A stretch of 15,634 bases of DNA from Verrucomicrobiota bacterium (GCA_017557085.1 JAFZAR010000344.1:1-15634); one strand, 5' to 3'; shown: positions 1 to 9,923, numbered from the stretch's first letter. A program made the numbers and translations. Notes: generated from the letters alone by a model not told the origin.

Positions 1-3000
1 AAGCCAATACAGTACCATTCATTTCATCCCGCGGCAGAGATGCGTCAGCATCCAGATCTTCTGCTTCTAATATCCCTTTGTGAAGACGGATTCTATCCAG
101 TTTCCCATCAAAGAGACAATATCCCCCACTATTCGCAGCCCCAATGAACAAGACATTATCGACATAATCTTTAGGATACGATGCCGTCTTCACAGTCTCA
201 ACAAATTTTCCATTTTTATAAAAATCAAAGCCAACACCTGGAGTCCATGTACAAGCCAGGTGTGTCCATGTTCCCACTTCAAGCTTAATAGATGAATCCA
301 CATCTACAATTCCCAGGAATGTTGCTTCAAAAACACCATTCCAATTCAAACCAAATTTAAGCGTATTTCCCAGACGGAAGAAATCACGAGGTTCATTTCC
401 TTCTTTTTCCATCCATACCCAGCCTTCCCAGGTAAAAGCAGATTCCAAACCCAGTGGTTCATTCTCAAACCAACCACTCAGCCAATTCCCGCTTTGTATC
501 GAAACAGAATGATCGCCGTTTATACCTGATGGAGAATCACTGGAAATCATCCCCTCTTTTGCTTCTCCCGCATCACCTAAATCAGCAATGATGCCATTAA
601 CGGTATCGGTGGATGTTTTACCGGAACCTTCATTGAATTGGAAATCCAAAATAAGCTGAGAACCACCAGCGTTCATTACTTTTAGTACAGCGGATTCACT
701 TCTTACACTGCCTCTTGCATTGGTGACCGTTACGGAATAACTTGCAGCATCCGAGGTTTTAACATTATTAATGGTATAGGTAGAAGCCGTTGCACCTTCA
801 ATATTCACACCATTCTTCTTCCACTGATATGAAAGGATTTCACTTCCAGTCGCAGTAACTGAAAAACTAACAGAATCACCTTGTCGGACTGTTTGTCCTA
901 CCGGCTGTGTTACGATTGATGGTGCAATGAGAGAAGAGTCGATCTTAACAAGTTTTGTGATCGTCTTAGATATTCCATCTTCCACATAAGAAGCCGTGAT
1001 AGATACCGATCCTTCAGCTAATGCTGTCAACAAACCGTTTTGATCGATTGTTGCGTATGTCGTGGGCTCAGCACTCCATTGTGGATTCACTAACCTGGAT
1101 GTACCATCGTTATATATGGCTGTACAGGTATAGGTTGCCGTTTTCCCTTCCACTACAACAGAATCCCCACCAATACTGATATCCTGAAGTTGCAGGATGA
1201 AGTTCACAGTTAAATTCAAAGCTTCACTTTCAGCACTGCCGGCTCTGTTGGTCACACTCACGGTATAAACACCCTGATGAGCAACAGCCACATTAGCGAT
1301 CTCATAACTACTTTCAGTCGCTCCACTAATTGCTAAACCATCCTTATACCACTGATACCTCAAAGGAGTAGAGCCTGTAGCAGTAACACGCAAAGTCAAA
1401 CTCTCACCGGCTTCAACTGTTAAATTTCCGTTCTCACCCGGTGTGATCTTGCCAATTGTAGGAGCTTCAACAACTCCACCATCATCTGTTCCAGGACTTC
1501 CACCTGATAAGGCGCTGACCGTCCAATTTTCTGGAGTACTCCATAACTGATTCTCCGCCTCCACATCCTGAACAACAAGAGAATAGCCACCACGATCTGT
1601 CAGCGGATACCACTTATTGGAATAGGTATAACTCAATATCTCCTTTCCACTGGGAGACTTCAATGTGATCAATTCACCCTTACGGGCTAAATTCCCGGAA
1701 TATCCGCCTAACAGGATGATCCCATTTGTATCATAAAGACTGGAAAAGGCTGTAATATTTTTAGCCAAGACTACATATTCACCAGATTCGAGACGTAACT
1801 GTGGGAAGATATAATCAATACCTTTTGCAAAAGAATAACCCTCCAAATTCAATACACCATTTCCTGTATTCTGCAACTCAATCCATGCAAAATCATCTCG
1901 TGTTAATCCTTGTTCTGAAGCACCATCTGGCAATTGAGGCGAATACATCATCTCTGTCACCTTCAGGTCATCTTCGTCAGAATAAAGAGTGAAGTCTGCT
2001 ACAGCAATGGCACTCCATTCACCATTTGAATCCAATGAACGAGCCTTGATAACTGTTCCCGGAGAAACATTCACAATACCTTCTGAAGCATTGCCAACAG
2101 CACCGCCAGCAGCACGCAGCTGCATATCAAAATAAAGATCATCACTGGTTGCGCTGCTTTGATGAATCTCAATAGCGATCATATTTTCGCCATTTACCAA
2201 ATATTTGCTATCGATCTGCCATGAGATATACTCGTTTTCTGCAGAACCGGAAATATCCGTACTTGCCAATGTATCTGCGGTTAAGTAACCAGACGGCATA
2301 TTATAGTCAAATGCCCTGTAGCCATTGATATATACAATTGCACCATCATCACAATTCAGGTCGAGGATCAACTCAGGAACACTCATTGCTGAAAGCACTG
2401 TGAATTTTCTCACAAAATAAGTCGTAATCACTTGATCGGTTCCATTCGCTTTATAACGTGCAACTTCTGTATTGACTCCCTTGACACCAAAACCTAAACG
2501 GCCATTGCCCTCTTTCCACCCTTGATGTGTATGGGCCGGTTGATACCAATAAGCAGTACCTTCTCTGGCCGGAGTAGTTCCACCATCATAATATTCCCAT
2601 GTACTCTCCTTATCTATCAAGATCTGTTCTTCTGAAGTCATAGGTTCCAACTGCTGTGCAGATTTGCTGACAGATCCCCCCGGCAAACGAGGATCCGTTC
2701 CATCCGTTGTATAATAAACTGTACCTCCGCCTACTACATAGATTTGTGTATTAGGAGAAATCTCGCCACTTTCCTTTGAAAATGTCGGCATTTCAACTTT
2801 GGGATACCAACCTCTGTTCTTCAAGTGTGACACCAAATAACCTGTACGAGGAATGATAAAGTTATTCTTCACCCAATTACATTCCTCCAGCCAGATATCA
2901 TGATTCATCTTTCCATAAGTTCTATCTACATCCCATGTCCAACGTGCAGATTCCGCGTACATCGCTTTATCCACTTCTTCCTGGCGCTGATTCCAGCGGA

Positions 3001-5803
3001 AAAGATTGCTGCGCGTACTCATCGCACCATTAGAAGCCAAATAGGTTTGCTGGAATAGATCCACAAAACGCATCTTGTAGTCAGGATGATCCATCAATTT
3101 TTGATGCAAGCGGATAGGTGTAAAAGTTGATAAACTGTTCAAATCCCATCCACGGGACGTAATATCATAAGATGCCCCATATTCACGCTTAGCACCCATT
3201 GAGTGTTCTGCGTCATGACGATACCAGCTAAATCCACTAGGATTTACCCGGTTATATAGACCGTATAAATTATTAGGTGCGCTTCCTGCTAAATTAAGAG
3301 GAGAATCCACATCGGCTGTATAGAAATTATTGAGTACAAACTGGATCAAATTATCTTCATCCAAATACTGGGGTAAATCAGGATTCGGTGTTCCGTCCGG
3401 ATTCTGTCCTTTGATACGCGTATAATTTGTCGCATATCTTCCAGCAAATCCTTGATTTACTGAAATTTGATATAATTGTGTAAATGCGTCTGCATTTCCA
3501 TCTGCTGCATCAGCACCGGATTTGATGCAGTCCCAATCACTATTATCCCCGCCCAAATAAGTCTCGGCAAAGTCTGCTTCACTTCGTTCCTGTGTCTGAT
3601 AAAGTCCCCAATACTGTCCATTGATAAATAAATGATAATAACGACTGCGCGTATAAGGCATTCCGCAATCTCGTTGAGAATCGCGAGGAAATGTCTCCCG
3701 AATAAATGTATTGTAGATAGGTGGATTCCCTGCCAGATATGACCAGGCATAATTCTGTGAAGTACGCAAATCCACTTTATCAAACTCATTAGCACCTTCA
3801 TCTCCAAATAATGGGAACTTTAATTTTCCGCCATATTCAGAACGGAAGAAGAAACGAAAAGAATGCTTAGGATTAGCTGAAGATCTGCTGAATCCGCCAC
3901 GAATACGAATACCTGCTTCAATCTGGAATTCATCACCTCCATTCGGATCGATCAATTCCAACGATGCCGGGCGCTCCCATGCAATACCATCTCCGCTAGG
4001 ATTTACATAAATACCAATCTGAGAATCGAACAAGTTCTTTAAATCAGTCACCATGGAAATCGTTCCAATACTTAACATACCTTCGCGCACACCTTCTCCA
4101 TAGGCTTTGCTGTTCACTACACTCTGATCCATCCCATACACCATTCGATGTGAATTTACCGCGTAAGAGGCTGGCCATCCTGAAGGCGTGTTGGAAGATT
4201 GCTTCAGTACCTCATCCAAAAACAACCATGTGCGAGTCGTAACTGGAGAATCAATATGCCCATTTTTCAGCGCGATAGCACGGATATATGTAATCTTACT
4301 AATAGAAAGCGGCTTTGTATAAAGAGTAGAAGACTTGGTAGGAACCGTTCCATCGGTAGTATAATAGATAGATGCACCTTCCGTTTCAGTCTCCATCGTC
4401 AATTCAAAAGGTGCAGAACGATAGCCGCGAGGTTCACTGAATGTCACTTCACCCACAGGCTCCTGATATCCGGCTCCATTAGCTTTTCCGGGAGTCGGTT
4501 CCGGATAATACATTCCCTGTCCATAAGAAATATCACTATATTGCTTAGGATAGGCAGGTTTGATCTCATCAGCAATACTTTCGTCAGCTTTGACTAATGC
4601 CAGGTATTCTCCATCTTTGCTCAAACTAAAATTGGCAAAATACTCACCATTCACTCGTGAATCCTTTGCATTGTTATCACAAAAAACGATCAAATAACCT
4701 CCTGCAGGAACAAAGGTTCCTTCTGGAAATTGCCACTGAGTCAAATCATTTTCAGAATCCGTTAAATACCAACCACTGATATCCGCTGTTACTGTTCCTT
4801 TATTATATAATTCTATCCAATCCAGTCTATCTCCAGATTTAGTTTTAAGCCCGGAACTGTTAGAAGTCAGAAATTCATTGATTACCACGTCACTCTCTGG
4901 AAGATTGGTATCAACAGAATAGAACCATGAAGTGGATGGAACTACGAATGCATTCTTATTAGGTGATTTATCATAAATCTTTGCATTGGGATTCCAAGAA
5001 ACGGTTACCTTCCCATCTTGTTCCTTTTTATCAAACTTGAACAAATACTGACTTGAACTGATTTCATTGAGCAATACCCCAGATTTCCCATCGCATAACA
5101 AAGTATCAACAGTCACCCCGCTGACTGGCTCACTAAAAGAGACAATGATACTGGGTGGATCTGATATAACCGAATTCGCTACAGGAGAAACAGAAATAAC
5201 AGTGGGCGGTGTAAGATCATTTGTCAGCTCTGCTGTCAGCTCCGCGTCTATAGCAAAATCCCCGCTTGTTGTCAGAGAACAATTAAGAGCCTGGATCGTA
5301 ACAACATTTTCCTCTCCAGCTCTTAAAGCACTGTTGTATTTACTCAAATCAAATGTCTGCCAACTGGCTCTGTTGACAATAGCCGAAGAAACCGCGCTAT
5401 AAGGTTGTTCACCAGAACCCGCGTTAAAGCGAGCGACTTCTGTTCCATTTATCCAAATAATAAAACCATCATCGCACAAGGCGTTCAAAGAAAGGTTTTC
5501 ATACGTCCCGGATTTTAATGAAAATTTCTTGCGAAGATACACAGTGGTATAACGATAACGCATATCACTGAGGACTGTCCCGGTAGTGATATTTCCACCA
5601 AAATACAATGGGGTTTTCCCTGTCAACCAAGTACTGTCATTGTATGAAACCTCTCTCCACAAACTTGTTGGAGAACTGGGTTCCTGCGTACCCTTAAAAT
5701 AAGACCACTGACTGCTTCTTGGAATCAGCGTAACTGATTCTGCCAACACAGGCATACTCATTCCCACGCATAACAATCCAGCAACTAACCACTTCTTTAA
5801 CAT
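1..5803 (-). CDS. Giant secreted CotH-kinase/lamin-tail protein with Ig and LamG domains (3' end beyond window)
   Basis: The reading frame is open from ATG 5803 to the left edge: 1934 codons and no stop, so the C-terminus is missing. Residues 1-21 look like a signal peptide (MLKKW start, hydrophobic core, V-L-A cleavage site). Domains I read in order: jelly-roll module (~22-185, C-D-D-G-F...W-I-N-G), Big_5-like Ig domain (~190-290), lamin-tail domain (~304-430, D-W-I-E-L-Y-N), FN3-associated/chitobiase-type domain (~454-528, Y-Y-T-T-D-G-T), CotH kinase-like domain (~581-1000), second FN3-associated domain interrupted by another jelly-roll module (~1047-1241), second lamin-tail domain (~1275-1435), Ig (~1442-1530), Big_2-like (~1532-1618), Ig (~1622-1708) and LamG/concanavalin-like (~1715-1925). 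CotH proteins are known as secreted kinases of spore-coat proteins in Bacillus; here the substrate is unknown. LamG and Ig domains suggest binding to glycans or surfaces. The start is preceded only by a weak AGAAAG. It lies 29 bp after its paralogue, with no terminator between, so it is probably the second gene of an operon. Confidence 0.9.
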   Translation of the reverse strand, partial: MLKKWLVAGLLCVGMSMPVLAESVTLIPRSSQWSYFKGTQEPSSPTSLWREVSYNDSTWLTGKTPLYFGGNITTGTVLSDMRYRYTTVYLRKKFSLKSGTYENLSLNALCDDGFIIWINGTEVARFNAGSGEQPYSAVSSAIVNRASWQTFDLSKYNSALRAGEENVVTIQALNCSLTTSGDFAIDAELTAELTNDLTPPTVISVSPVANSVISDPPSIIVSFSEPVSGVTVDTLLCDGKSGVLLNEISSSQYLFKFDKKEQDGKVTVSWNPNAKIYDKSPNKNAFVVPSTSWFYSVDTNLPESDVVINEFLTSNSSGLKTKSGDRLDWIELYNKGTVTADISGWYLTDSENDLTQWQFPEGTFVPAGGYLIVFCDNNAKDSRVNGEYFANFSLSKDGEYLALVKADESIADEIKPAYPKQYSDISYGQGMYYPEPTPGKANGAGYQEPVGEVTFSEPRGYRSAPFELTMETETEGASIYYTTDGTVPTKSSTLYTKPLSISKITYIRAIALKNGHIDSPVTTRTWLFLDEVLKQSSNTPSGWPASYAVNSHRMVYGMDQSVVNSKAYGEGVREGMLSIGTISMVTDLKNLFDSQIGIYVNPSGDGIAWERPASLELIDPNGGDEFQIEAGIRIRGGFSRSSANPKHSFRFFFRSEYGGKLKFPLFGDEGANEFDKVDLRTSQNYAWSYLAGNPPIYNTFIRETFPRDSQRDCGMPYTRSRYYHLFINGQYWGLYQTQERSEADFAETYLGGDNSDWDCIKSGADAADGNADAFTQLYQISVNQGFAGRYATNYTRIKGQNPDGTPNPDLPQYLDEDNLIQFVLNNFYTADVDSPLNLAGSAPNNLYGLYNRVNPSGFSWYRHDAEHSMGAKREYGASYDITSRGWDLNSLSTFTPIRLHQKLMDHPDYKMRFVDLFQQTYLASNGAMSTRSNLFRWNQRQEEVDKAMYAESARWTWDVDRTYGKMNHDIWLEECNWVKNNFIIPRTGYLVSHLKNRGWYPKVEMPTFSKESGEISPNTQIYVVGGGTVYYTTDGTDPRLPGGSVSKSAQQLEPMTSEEQILIDKESTWEYYDGGTTPAREGTAYWYQPAHTHQGWKEGNGRLGFGVKGVNTEVARYKANGTDQVITTYFVRKFTVLSAMSVPELILDLNCDDGAIVYINGYRAFDYNMPSGYLTADTLASTDISGSAENEYISWQIDSKYLVNGENMIAIEIHQSSATSDDLYFDMQLRAAGGAVGNASEGIVNVSPGTVIKARSLDSNGEWSAIAVADFTLYSDEDDLKVTEMMYSPQLPDGASEQGLTRDDFAWIELQNTGNGVLNLEGYSFAKGIDYIFPQLRLESGEYVVLAKNITAFSSLYDTNGIILLGGYSGNLARKGELITLKSPSGKEILSYTYSNKWYPLTDRGGYSLVVQDVEAENQLWSTPENWTVSALSGGSPGTDDGGVVEAPTIGKITPGENGNLTVEAGESLTLRVTATGSTPLRYQWYKDGLAISGATESSYEIANVAVAHQGVYTVSVTNRAGSAESEALNLTVNFILQLQDISIGGDSVVVEGKTATYTCTAIYNDGTSRLVNPQWSAEPTTYATIDQNGLLTALAEGSVSITASYVEDGISKTITKLVKIDSSLIAPSIVTQPVGQTVRQGDSVSFSVTATGSEILSYQWKKNGVNIEGATASTYTINNVKTSDAASYSVTVTNARGSVRSESAVLKVMNAGGSQLILDFQFNEGSGKTSTDTVNGIIADLGDAGEAKEGMISSDSPSGINGDHSVSIQSGNWLSGWFENEPLGLESAFTWEGWVWMEKEGNEPRDFFRLGNTLKFGLNWNGVFEATFLGIVDVDSSIKLEVGTWTHLACTWTPGVGFDFYKNGKFVETVKTASYPKDYVDNVLFIGAANSGGYCLFDGKLDRIRLHKGILEAEDLDADASLPRDEMNGTVLA
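2080..2660 (-). repeat. Intragenic copy of the N-terminal jelly-roll module, nested in an FN3-associated domain
   Basis: This segment encodes about 190 residues (~1047-1241) that are absent from the upstream paralogue. It contains N-C-D-D-G-A-I-V-Y-I-N-G, matching L-C-D-D-G-F-I-I-W-I-N-G of the protein's own N-terminal module, and a preceding G-W-K-E-G...L-G-F-G stretch like the W-L-T-G-K-T-P-L-Y-F-G-G of the N-terminus. It sits between T-D-G-T-D-P-R-L-P-G-G and G-E-W-S-A-I. In the paralogue those two motifs are joined by a short stretch within one domain. The edges are approximate. Confidence 0.65.
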
Positions 5804-5832
5804 AAAATATCTTTCTATTATTACTCTGTTTG

Positions 5833-8800
5833 CTAAATACGAATTCTAAAAAACAACATATCTTCAGCCAAGTTATTCATATCAATAATAACCTGACCGG
5901 ATTCTTCACTCCAGGAATCAAACAATTCCCAATTCTCTAAATCACGGGAAGCCTCTACAACAAAAGATTGGATGCCTTCTGTCGAGAAACAAAGATTTCC
6001 ATTTGCTAAAACTTGGATACTTCCAATCTCAGGCGCCGGGATGGCCTTTTCATGACCAGGATTTCCCCCGATATTTGCGCTGGCTCGCCAATTTTGCGGA
6101 GTACTCCAAAGAGATTCCTCCGCGGACGGATTTGTCACTACAAGTGATGCTCCCTGCTGATCCGTATCAGAATACCATTTATTGGAATAAGTAAAAGTAA
6201 GGATATTAACACCCTCCGGAGTTTGCAATGATATGGTTTCTCCTTTGCGCGCCAAATTCCCGGAATATCCACTCAGTATGAATACTCCATTAGTTTCATA
6301 TTGCGACGCAAAAGCTTCCAAATTCTTTGCTAACACAATACGTTCTCCCGCTTTCAAGTTTACATCTGGGAATGTATAAGTAATTCCTTCTGCAAAATGA
6401 ACTCCCTCCAGCGGTAATATTCCATTCCCGGTATTCTGCAGCTCGATCCATGCTAAATCATCTCTATCCCAACCATGTAATGTTGCTTCTTCTGATACCT
6501 TGGCAGCATACATCATCTCCGTCACCTTTAAATCACTATAATCTGCCCAAACTGTGAAATCGGCTTCTCTGATAGCACTCCATTCCCCATTTTTATACGC
6601 ACGGATCTTCAATACAGGGCTTTCAAAAATTGAAAGCTGCGTATTAGGTAAAACTATGTTAGTTGAACCATTATCTGATGTTACCCAAACAGCTTTTGGA
6701 TTGATTGATCCTCCTGGCAATCTAGGATCACTTCCATCTGTTGTACAAAAAATACCGTTCTCTGTGCTAATAATCAAAGGATTTTCATTGTTAGGAATAT
6801 CCCCGGAAGTCCGAGAAAGAACAGGTACATTTACATTCGATAACCATCCCTTAGCAGCTAACTGTGTTTTCAAATATCCTGGATGATTTTTAAAGAATGT
6901 TTGACGAACATAATTACATTCTTTGATCCAATCCTCGCGTGTGTAACCATGTCCCCATCGTGCTGATTCCACCACGATCGCATCATCTAATTCCTTCATT
7001 CTCTGGTTCCAGCGAAGGATATTCTGAGCTATGCTGAATTCACCATCACTATCAAAAAAGCGCTTTTGAAGTAAATCTATAAAATGCATCTTATAATCAG
7101 GATGTTCCATTAATTTCTGATGCAGACGCATAGGATTAAAACGATATTGCTCGTTATAATCCCATCCCTGAGATACTAAATCAAAGGCCTCTCCATACCC
7201 CAGATAACGACGTCCTCCTAAACTATGTTCGCCATCATGACGAAACCACTTGAAGCCGCTGGGATTTTCTCGATTGTACAACGCAAACAAATTGTTTCCA
7301 AAACCGCCCCACACTGAAATAGGTGAATCCGTATCAGAAGTGACATACACATTGATCATGTATTCCAACAAATTCTCTTCATCTAAATAGACAGGCAGAT
7401 TCGGATTTACGCTTCCATCAGGATTCATACCTTTCACACGCCAGTAATTTGTTGCATGAGAACCTGCAAAACCTTCCCTAATAGATATCTGATAGAAATT
7501 ATTGAATGCATCTGACGTGCCTTCGGAAATAATCGTGTGTCGATTGCTGGGTTCTGTTTTTAATAGATCCCAATCTTCTTTCTTTCCACCCAAATAACTC
7601 TCCGCATAACTGGTCTCACTTCGTTCCTGAGTTTGATACAATCCCCAGTATTGTCCATTGATATAAAGATGATAATAACGGCTGCGTGTATAAGGCATTC
7701 CAACATCTCTTTGTGAATCGCGGCAGAATGTCTCTCTTATAAATGTATCATAAGGAGTTTGTTCATAAGCCCATGAATAGTTCTGTGATGTACGCAGATC
7801 AACCTTATCGTATGTAGAAACACCTTCGTCCCCAAAAAGCGGGAAATGGAGTTCCCCTCCATAGCGAGAACGGAAAAAGAACCGAAAAGAATGTTTAGGA
7901 TTTGAACTAGTACGACTGGCAGCACCGCGAATACGTATCCCGGAGTCAAGCTGGAATTCTTCTCCTCCACTCGGATCGATCAATTCTAAGGATGCAGGTC
8001 TCTCCCACTCTTCCCCGTCCTTATCCTGATTGACATAAATCCCTATACCGGCATCAAACAAGTTCTTCAAATCTGTAACCATGGAAATCGTACAGATGTT
8101 AGTCAGCCCCATACGAACACTCTTTCCGTATTGAGCTGAATTCACAATACTGGAATTCATCCCATACTCCAGTTTGTGTCCTCTAACGGAATAAGACGCA
8201 GGCCATCCTGCTGGTGTTGATTTGGGTTGCTTCAAAACTTCTTCCATAAAAAGCCAAGTGCGTGTGGCCACATTTGAACTCAAATGACCATCTTTGACAG
8301 CAATGGCTCGAAGAGTCGTGATCTTATTGATTTGCAAAGGTTCCGTATAGAGTGTAGATGATTTGGTTGGAACTGTACCATCTAAGGTATAATAAATGGA
8401 AGCTCCTTCTGTTTCTGAACTTAAGGTCAACTCAAAAGCCGCAGACTTATAACCACGAGGTTCACTGAAAACAACATCACTCACCGGACTCAGATATCCG
8501 GCTCCATTTGCTGTACCGGGAGTCGCTTTTGTATAATAAAGTCCCTGTCCATAAGAAACATCTGAACGTTGAGGTGGATAGGATGGACTTATCTCGTCTA
8601 TGACAGTTTCCCCATCCTGATATACCAATCCTAAATATTCCCCCTCTTTGCTTAAGCTAAAATTGGCATGATAATATCCAGACTGAGATTTTCCTTCAGC
8701 AGAACCATCACAAAAAATAATAAGATATTTTCCAGCATCCAATATGACTCCATCTGGAAACTGCCACTTAGTCATATTCTTTTTGGAATCAGTCAAATAC

Positions 8801-9837
8801 CATCCGCCTAAATCCACAGTCTCCGCACCTTGATTATATAATTCAATCCAATCGGAATAAGACCCCGTATTGTCTCTTAAGGTCGTGCTGTTCACAGCCA
8901 TAATTTCATTGATCACGACATCATATCGTGGCGCATCTAAATTAACATCATAAGTCCATTTCTCTGCAGGCGGCACAAAAAGATTGTGATTCTGAGAGCG
9001 GTCACAGATTTTTGTATCCGGATTCCAACTGATGGTTACCACCTCCGATTGAGTTCTTGGCGCAAATTTAAAAATATACTGCTTGGCGCTAACTTCGACC
9101 ACACTCTCCGCGGGTTCTCCTTCACACAATAAAGAACTATTCTCTACATTAGAAACCGATTCATTGAAAGTTACACTGACATAAGGCGGATTTGCGATCA
9201 CACGGCCAGCTTCCGGTATTATTTTGGTAGCAATTGGAGGATTTAAGTCATTGGACTGATTGGCTTTCAGAACAAGATCCATTGCAAAATCCCCACTATT
9301 CCCCAAACTTAAATTGGCACCCAGAACAGCCACCACATTCTCTTGGGAAGGTTTCAGCACATCGCAGAACTCGCTCAAATCAAATGTCTTCCATTCCGCG
9401 ACTGTCACCAATTCAGGAGCCAGAGTATCATAATTCAAATTTCCGGTGGGAAGATTCTCGCGTTTCACCTCTATCCCATTGATCCACAAAGCAAAACCAT
9501 CATCGCACAAGACTTCTGCGGTTAAACTGTCATAATCTCCGTCTTCCAGCACAAAACTCTTTCTCATATAAAGAGTTGAATAATTACCCTTCATATCTGA
9601 GAGTTTAGTTCCTACAGTAATGTTGCCACCATAGTAAAAGGGAGCTGTTCCCTTATTCCAAGAGCTGTCATCAAAAGATATTTGCCGCCAAAAAACTGGA
9701 TGTATGGAAGGAGATTGTGTTCCTTTAAAATATTTCCATTGACTCCCTGCCGACACCAGCGTTACCTGCTCCGCATGCATAGAAAACAGATAACCTAATA
9801 AACAACAAACAGTTAATAACAAACTCTTTAAATTCAT
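5833..9837 (-). CDS. Large secreted CotH-kinase/lamin-tail domain protein
   Basis: The protein has 1334 aa with an ATG start and a TAG stop. Residues 1-22 form a signal peptide (cleavage after S-M-H-A). Domains: jelly-roll module (~23-190, L-C-D-D-G-F-A-L-W-I-N-G), Big_5-like Ig domain (~195-295), lamin-tail domain (~303-430, V-I-N-E-I...D-W-I-E-L-Y-N), FN3-associated domain (~455-529, Y-Y-T-L-D-G-T), CotH kinase-like domain (~582-995) with Y-H-L-Y-I-N-G-Q-Y-W-G-L-Y-Q and R-H-D-G-E-H-S (D868, E870), second FN3-associated domain (~1015-1092), second lamin-tail domain (~1099-1262, W-I-E-L-Q-N-T-G-N-G), and a short tail (~1268-1334) with S-R-D-L-E-N-W and a terminal F-F-R-I-R-I. Such tails are common on secreted verrucomicrobial proteins. 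The CotH family includes secreted protein kinases; activity and target here are unproven. The purine-rich GAAGAAAT before the ATG is a weak ribosome binding site. It is first in a two-gene unit with its longer downstream paralogue. Confidence 0.92.
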   Translation of the reverse strand: MNLKSLLLTVCCLLGYLFSMHAEQVTLVSAGSQWKYFKGTQSPSIHPVFWRQISFDDSSWNKGTAPFYYGGNITVGTKLSDMKGNYSTLYMRKSFVLEDGDYDSLTAEVLCDDGFALWINGIEVKRENLPTGNLNYDTLAPELVTVAEWKTFDLSEFCDVLKPSQENVVAVLGANLSLGNSGDFAMDLVLKANQSNDLNPPIATKIIPEAGRVIANPPYVSVTFNESVSNVENSSLLCEGEPAESVVEVSAKQYIFKFAPRTQSEVVTISWNPDTKICDRSQNHNLFVPPAEKWTYDVNLDAPRYDVVINEIMAVNSTTLRDNTGSYSDWIELYNQGAETVDLGGWYLTDSKKNMTKWQFPDGVILDAGKYLIIFCDGSAEGKSQSGYYHANFSLSKEGEYLGLVYQDGETVIDEISPSYPPQRSDVSYGQGLYYTKATPGTANGAGYLSPVSDVVFSEPRGYKSAAFELTLSSETEGASIYYTLDGTVPTKSSTLYTEPLQINKITTLRAIAVKDGHLSSNVATRTWLFMEEVLKQPKSTPAGWPASYSVRGHKLEYGMNSSIVNSAQYGKSVRMGLTNICTISMVTDLKNLFDAGIGIYVNQDKDGEEWERPASLELIDPSGGEEFQLDSGIRIRGAASRTSSNPKHSFRFFFRSRYGGELHFPLFGDEGVSTYDKVDLRTSQNYSWAYEQTPYDTFIRETFCRDSQRDVGMPYTRSRYYHLYINGQYWGLYQTQERSETSYAESYLGGKKEDWDLLKTEPSNRHTIISEGTSDAFNNFYQISIREGFAGSHATNYWRVKGMNPDGSVNPNLPVYLDEENLLEYMINVYVTSDTDSPISVWGGFGNNLFALYNRENPSGFKWFRHDGEHSLGGRRYLGYGEAFDLVSQGWDYNEQYRFNPMRLHQKLMEHPDYKMHFIDLLQKRFFDSDGEFSIAQNILRWNQRMKELDDAIVVESARWGHGYTREDWIKECNYVRQTFFKNHPGYLKTQLAAKGWLSNVNVPVLSRTSGDIPNNENPLIISTENGIFCTTDGSDPRLPGGSINPKAVWVTSDNGSTNIVLPNTQLSIFESPVLKIRAYKNGEWSAIREADFTVWADYSDLKVTEMMYAAKVSEEATLHGWDRDDLAWIELQNTGNGILPLEGVHFAEGITYTFPDVNLKAGERIVLAKNLEAFASQYETNGVFILSGYSGNLARKGETISLQTPEGVNILTFTYSNKWYSDTDQQGASLVVTNPSAEESLWSTPQNWRASANIGGNPGHEKAIPAPEIGSIQVLANGNLCFSTEGIQSFVVEASRDLENWELFDSWSEESGQVIIDMNNLAEDMLFFRIRI

Positions 9838-9923
9838 TTATTTCTTCAGTCTTATTCAACTATTCCGCAAATCGATAATTGAGTTCTGATGTTTTCAATC
9901 TCAACACTTATCCCGCAGCAACT

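Noticed and set aside
3457..3807. 116-codon minus-strand frame in another phase
   Set aside because: It overlaps the CotH domain coding frame on the same strand and has no domain; a similar shadow occurs at the matching place in the paralogue (7737-7970), as expected from shared codons.
4199..4597. 132-codon plus-strand frame
   Set aside because: It lies wholly antisense to the lamin-tail/FN3-associated part of the CotH protein, has no recognisable motifs and a composition rich in Arg, Ile and Ser typical of a shadow frame.
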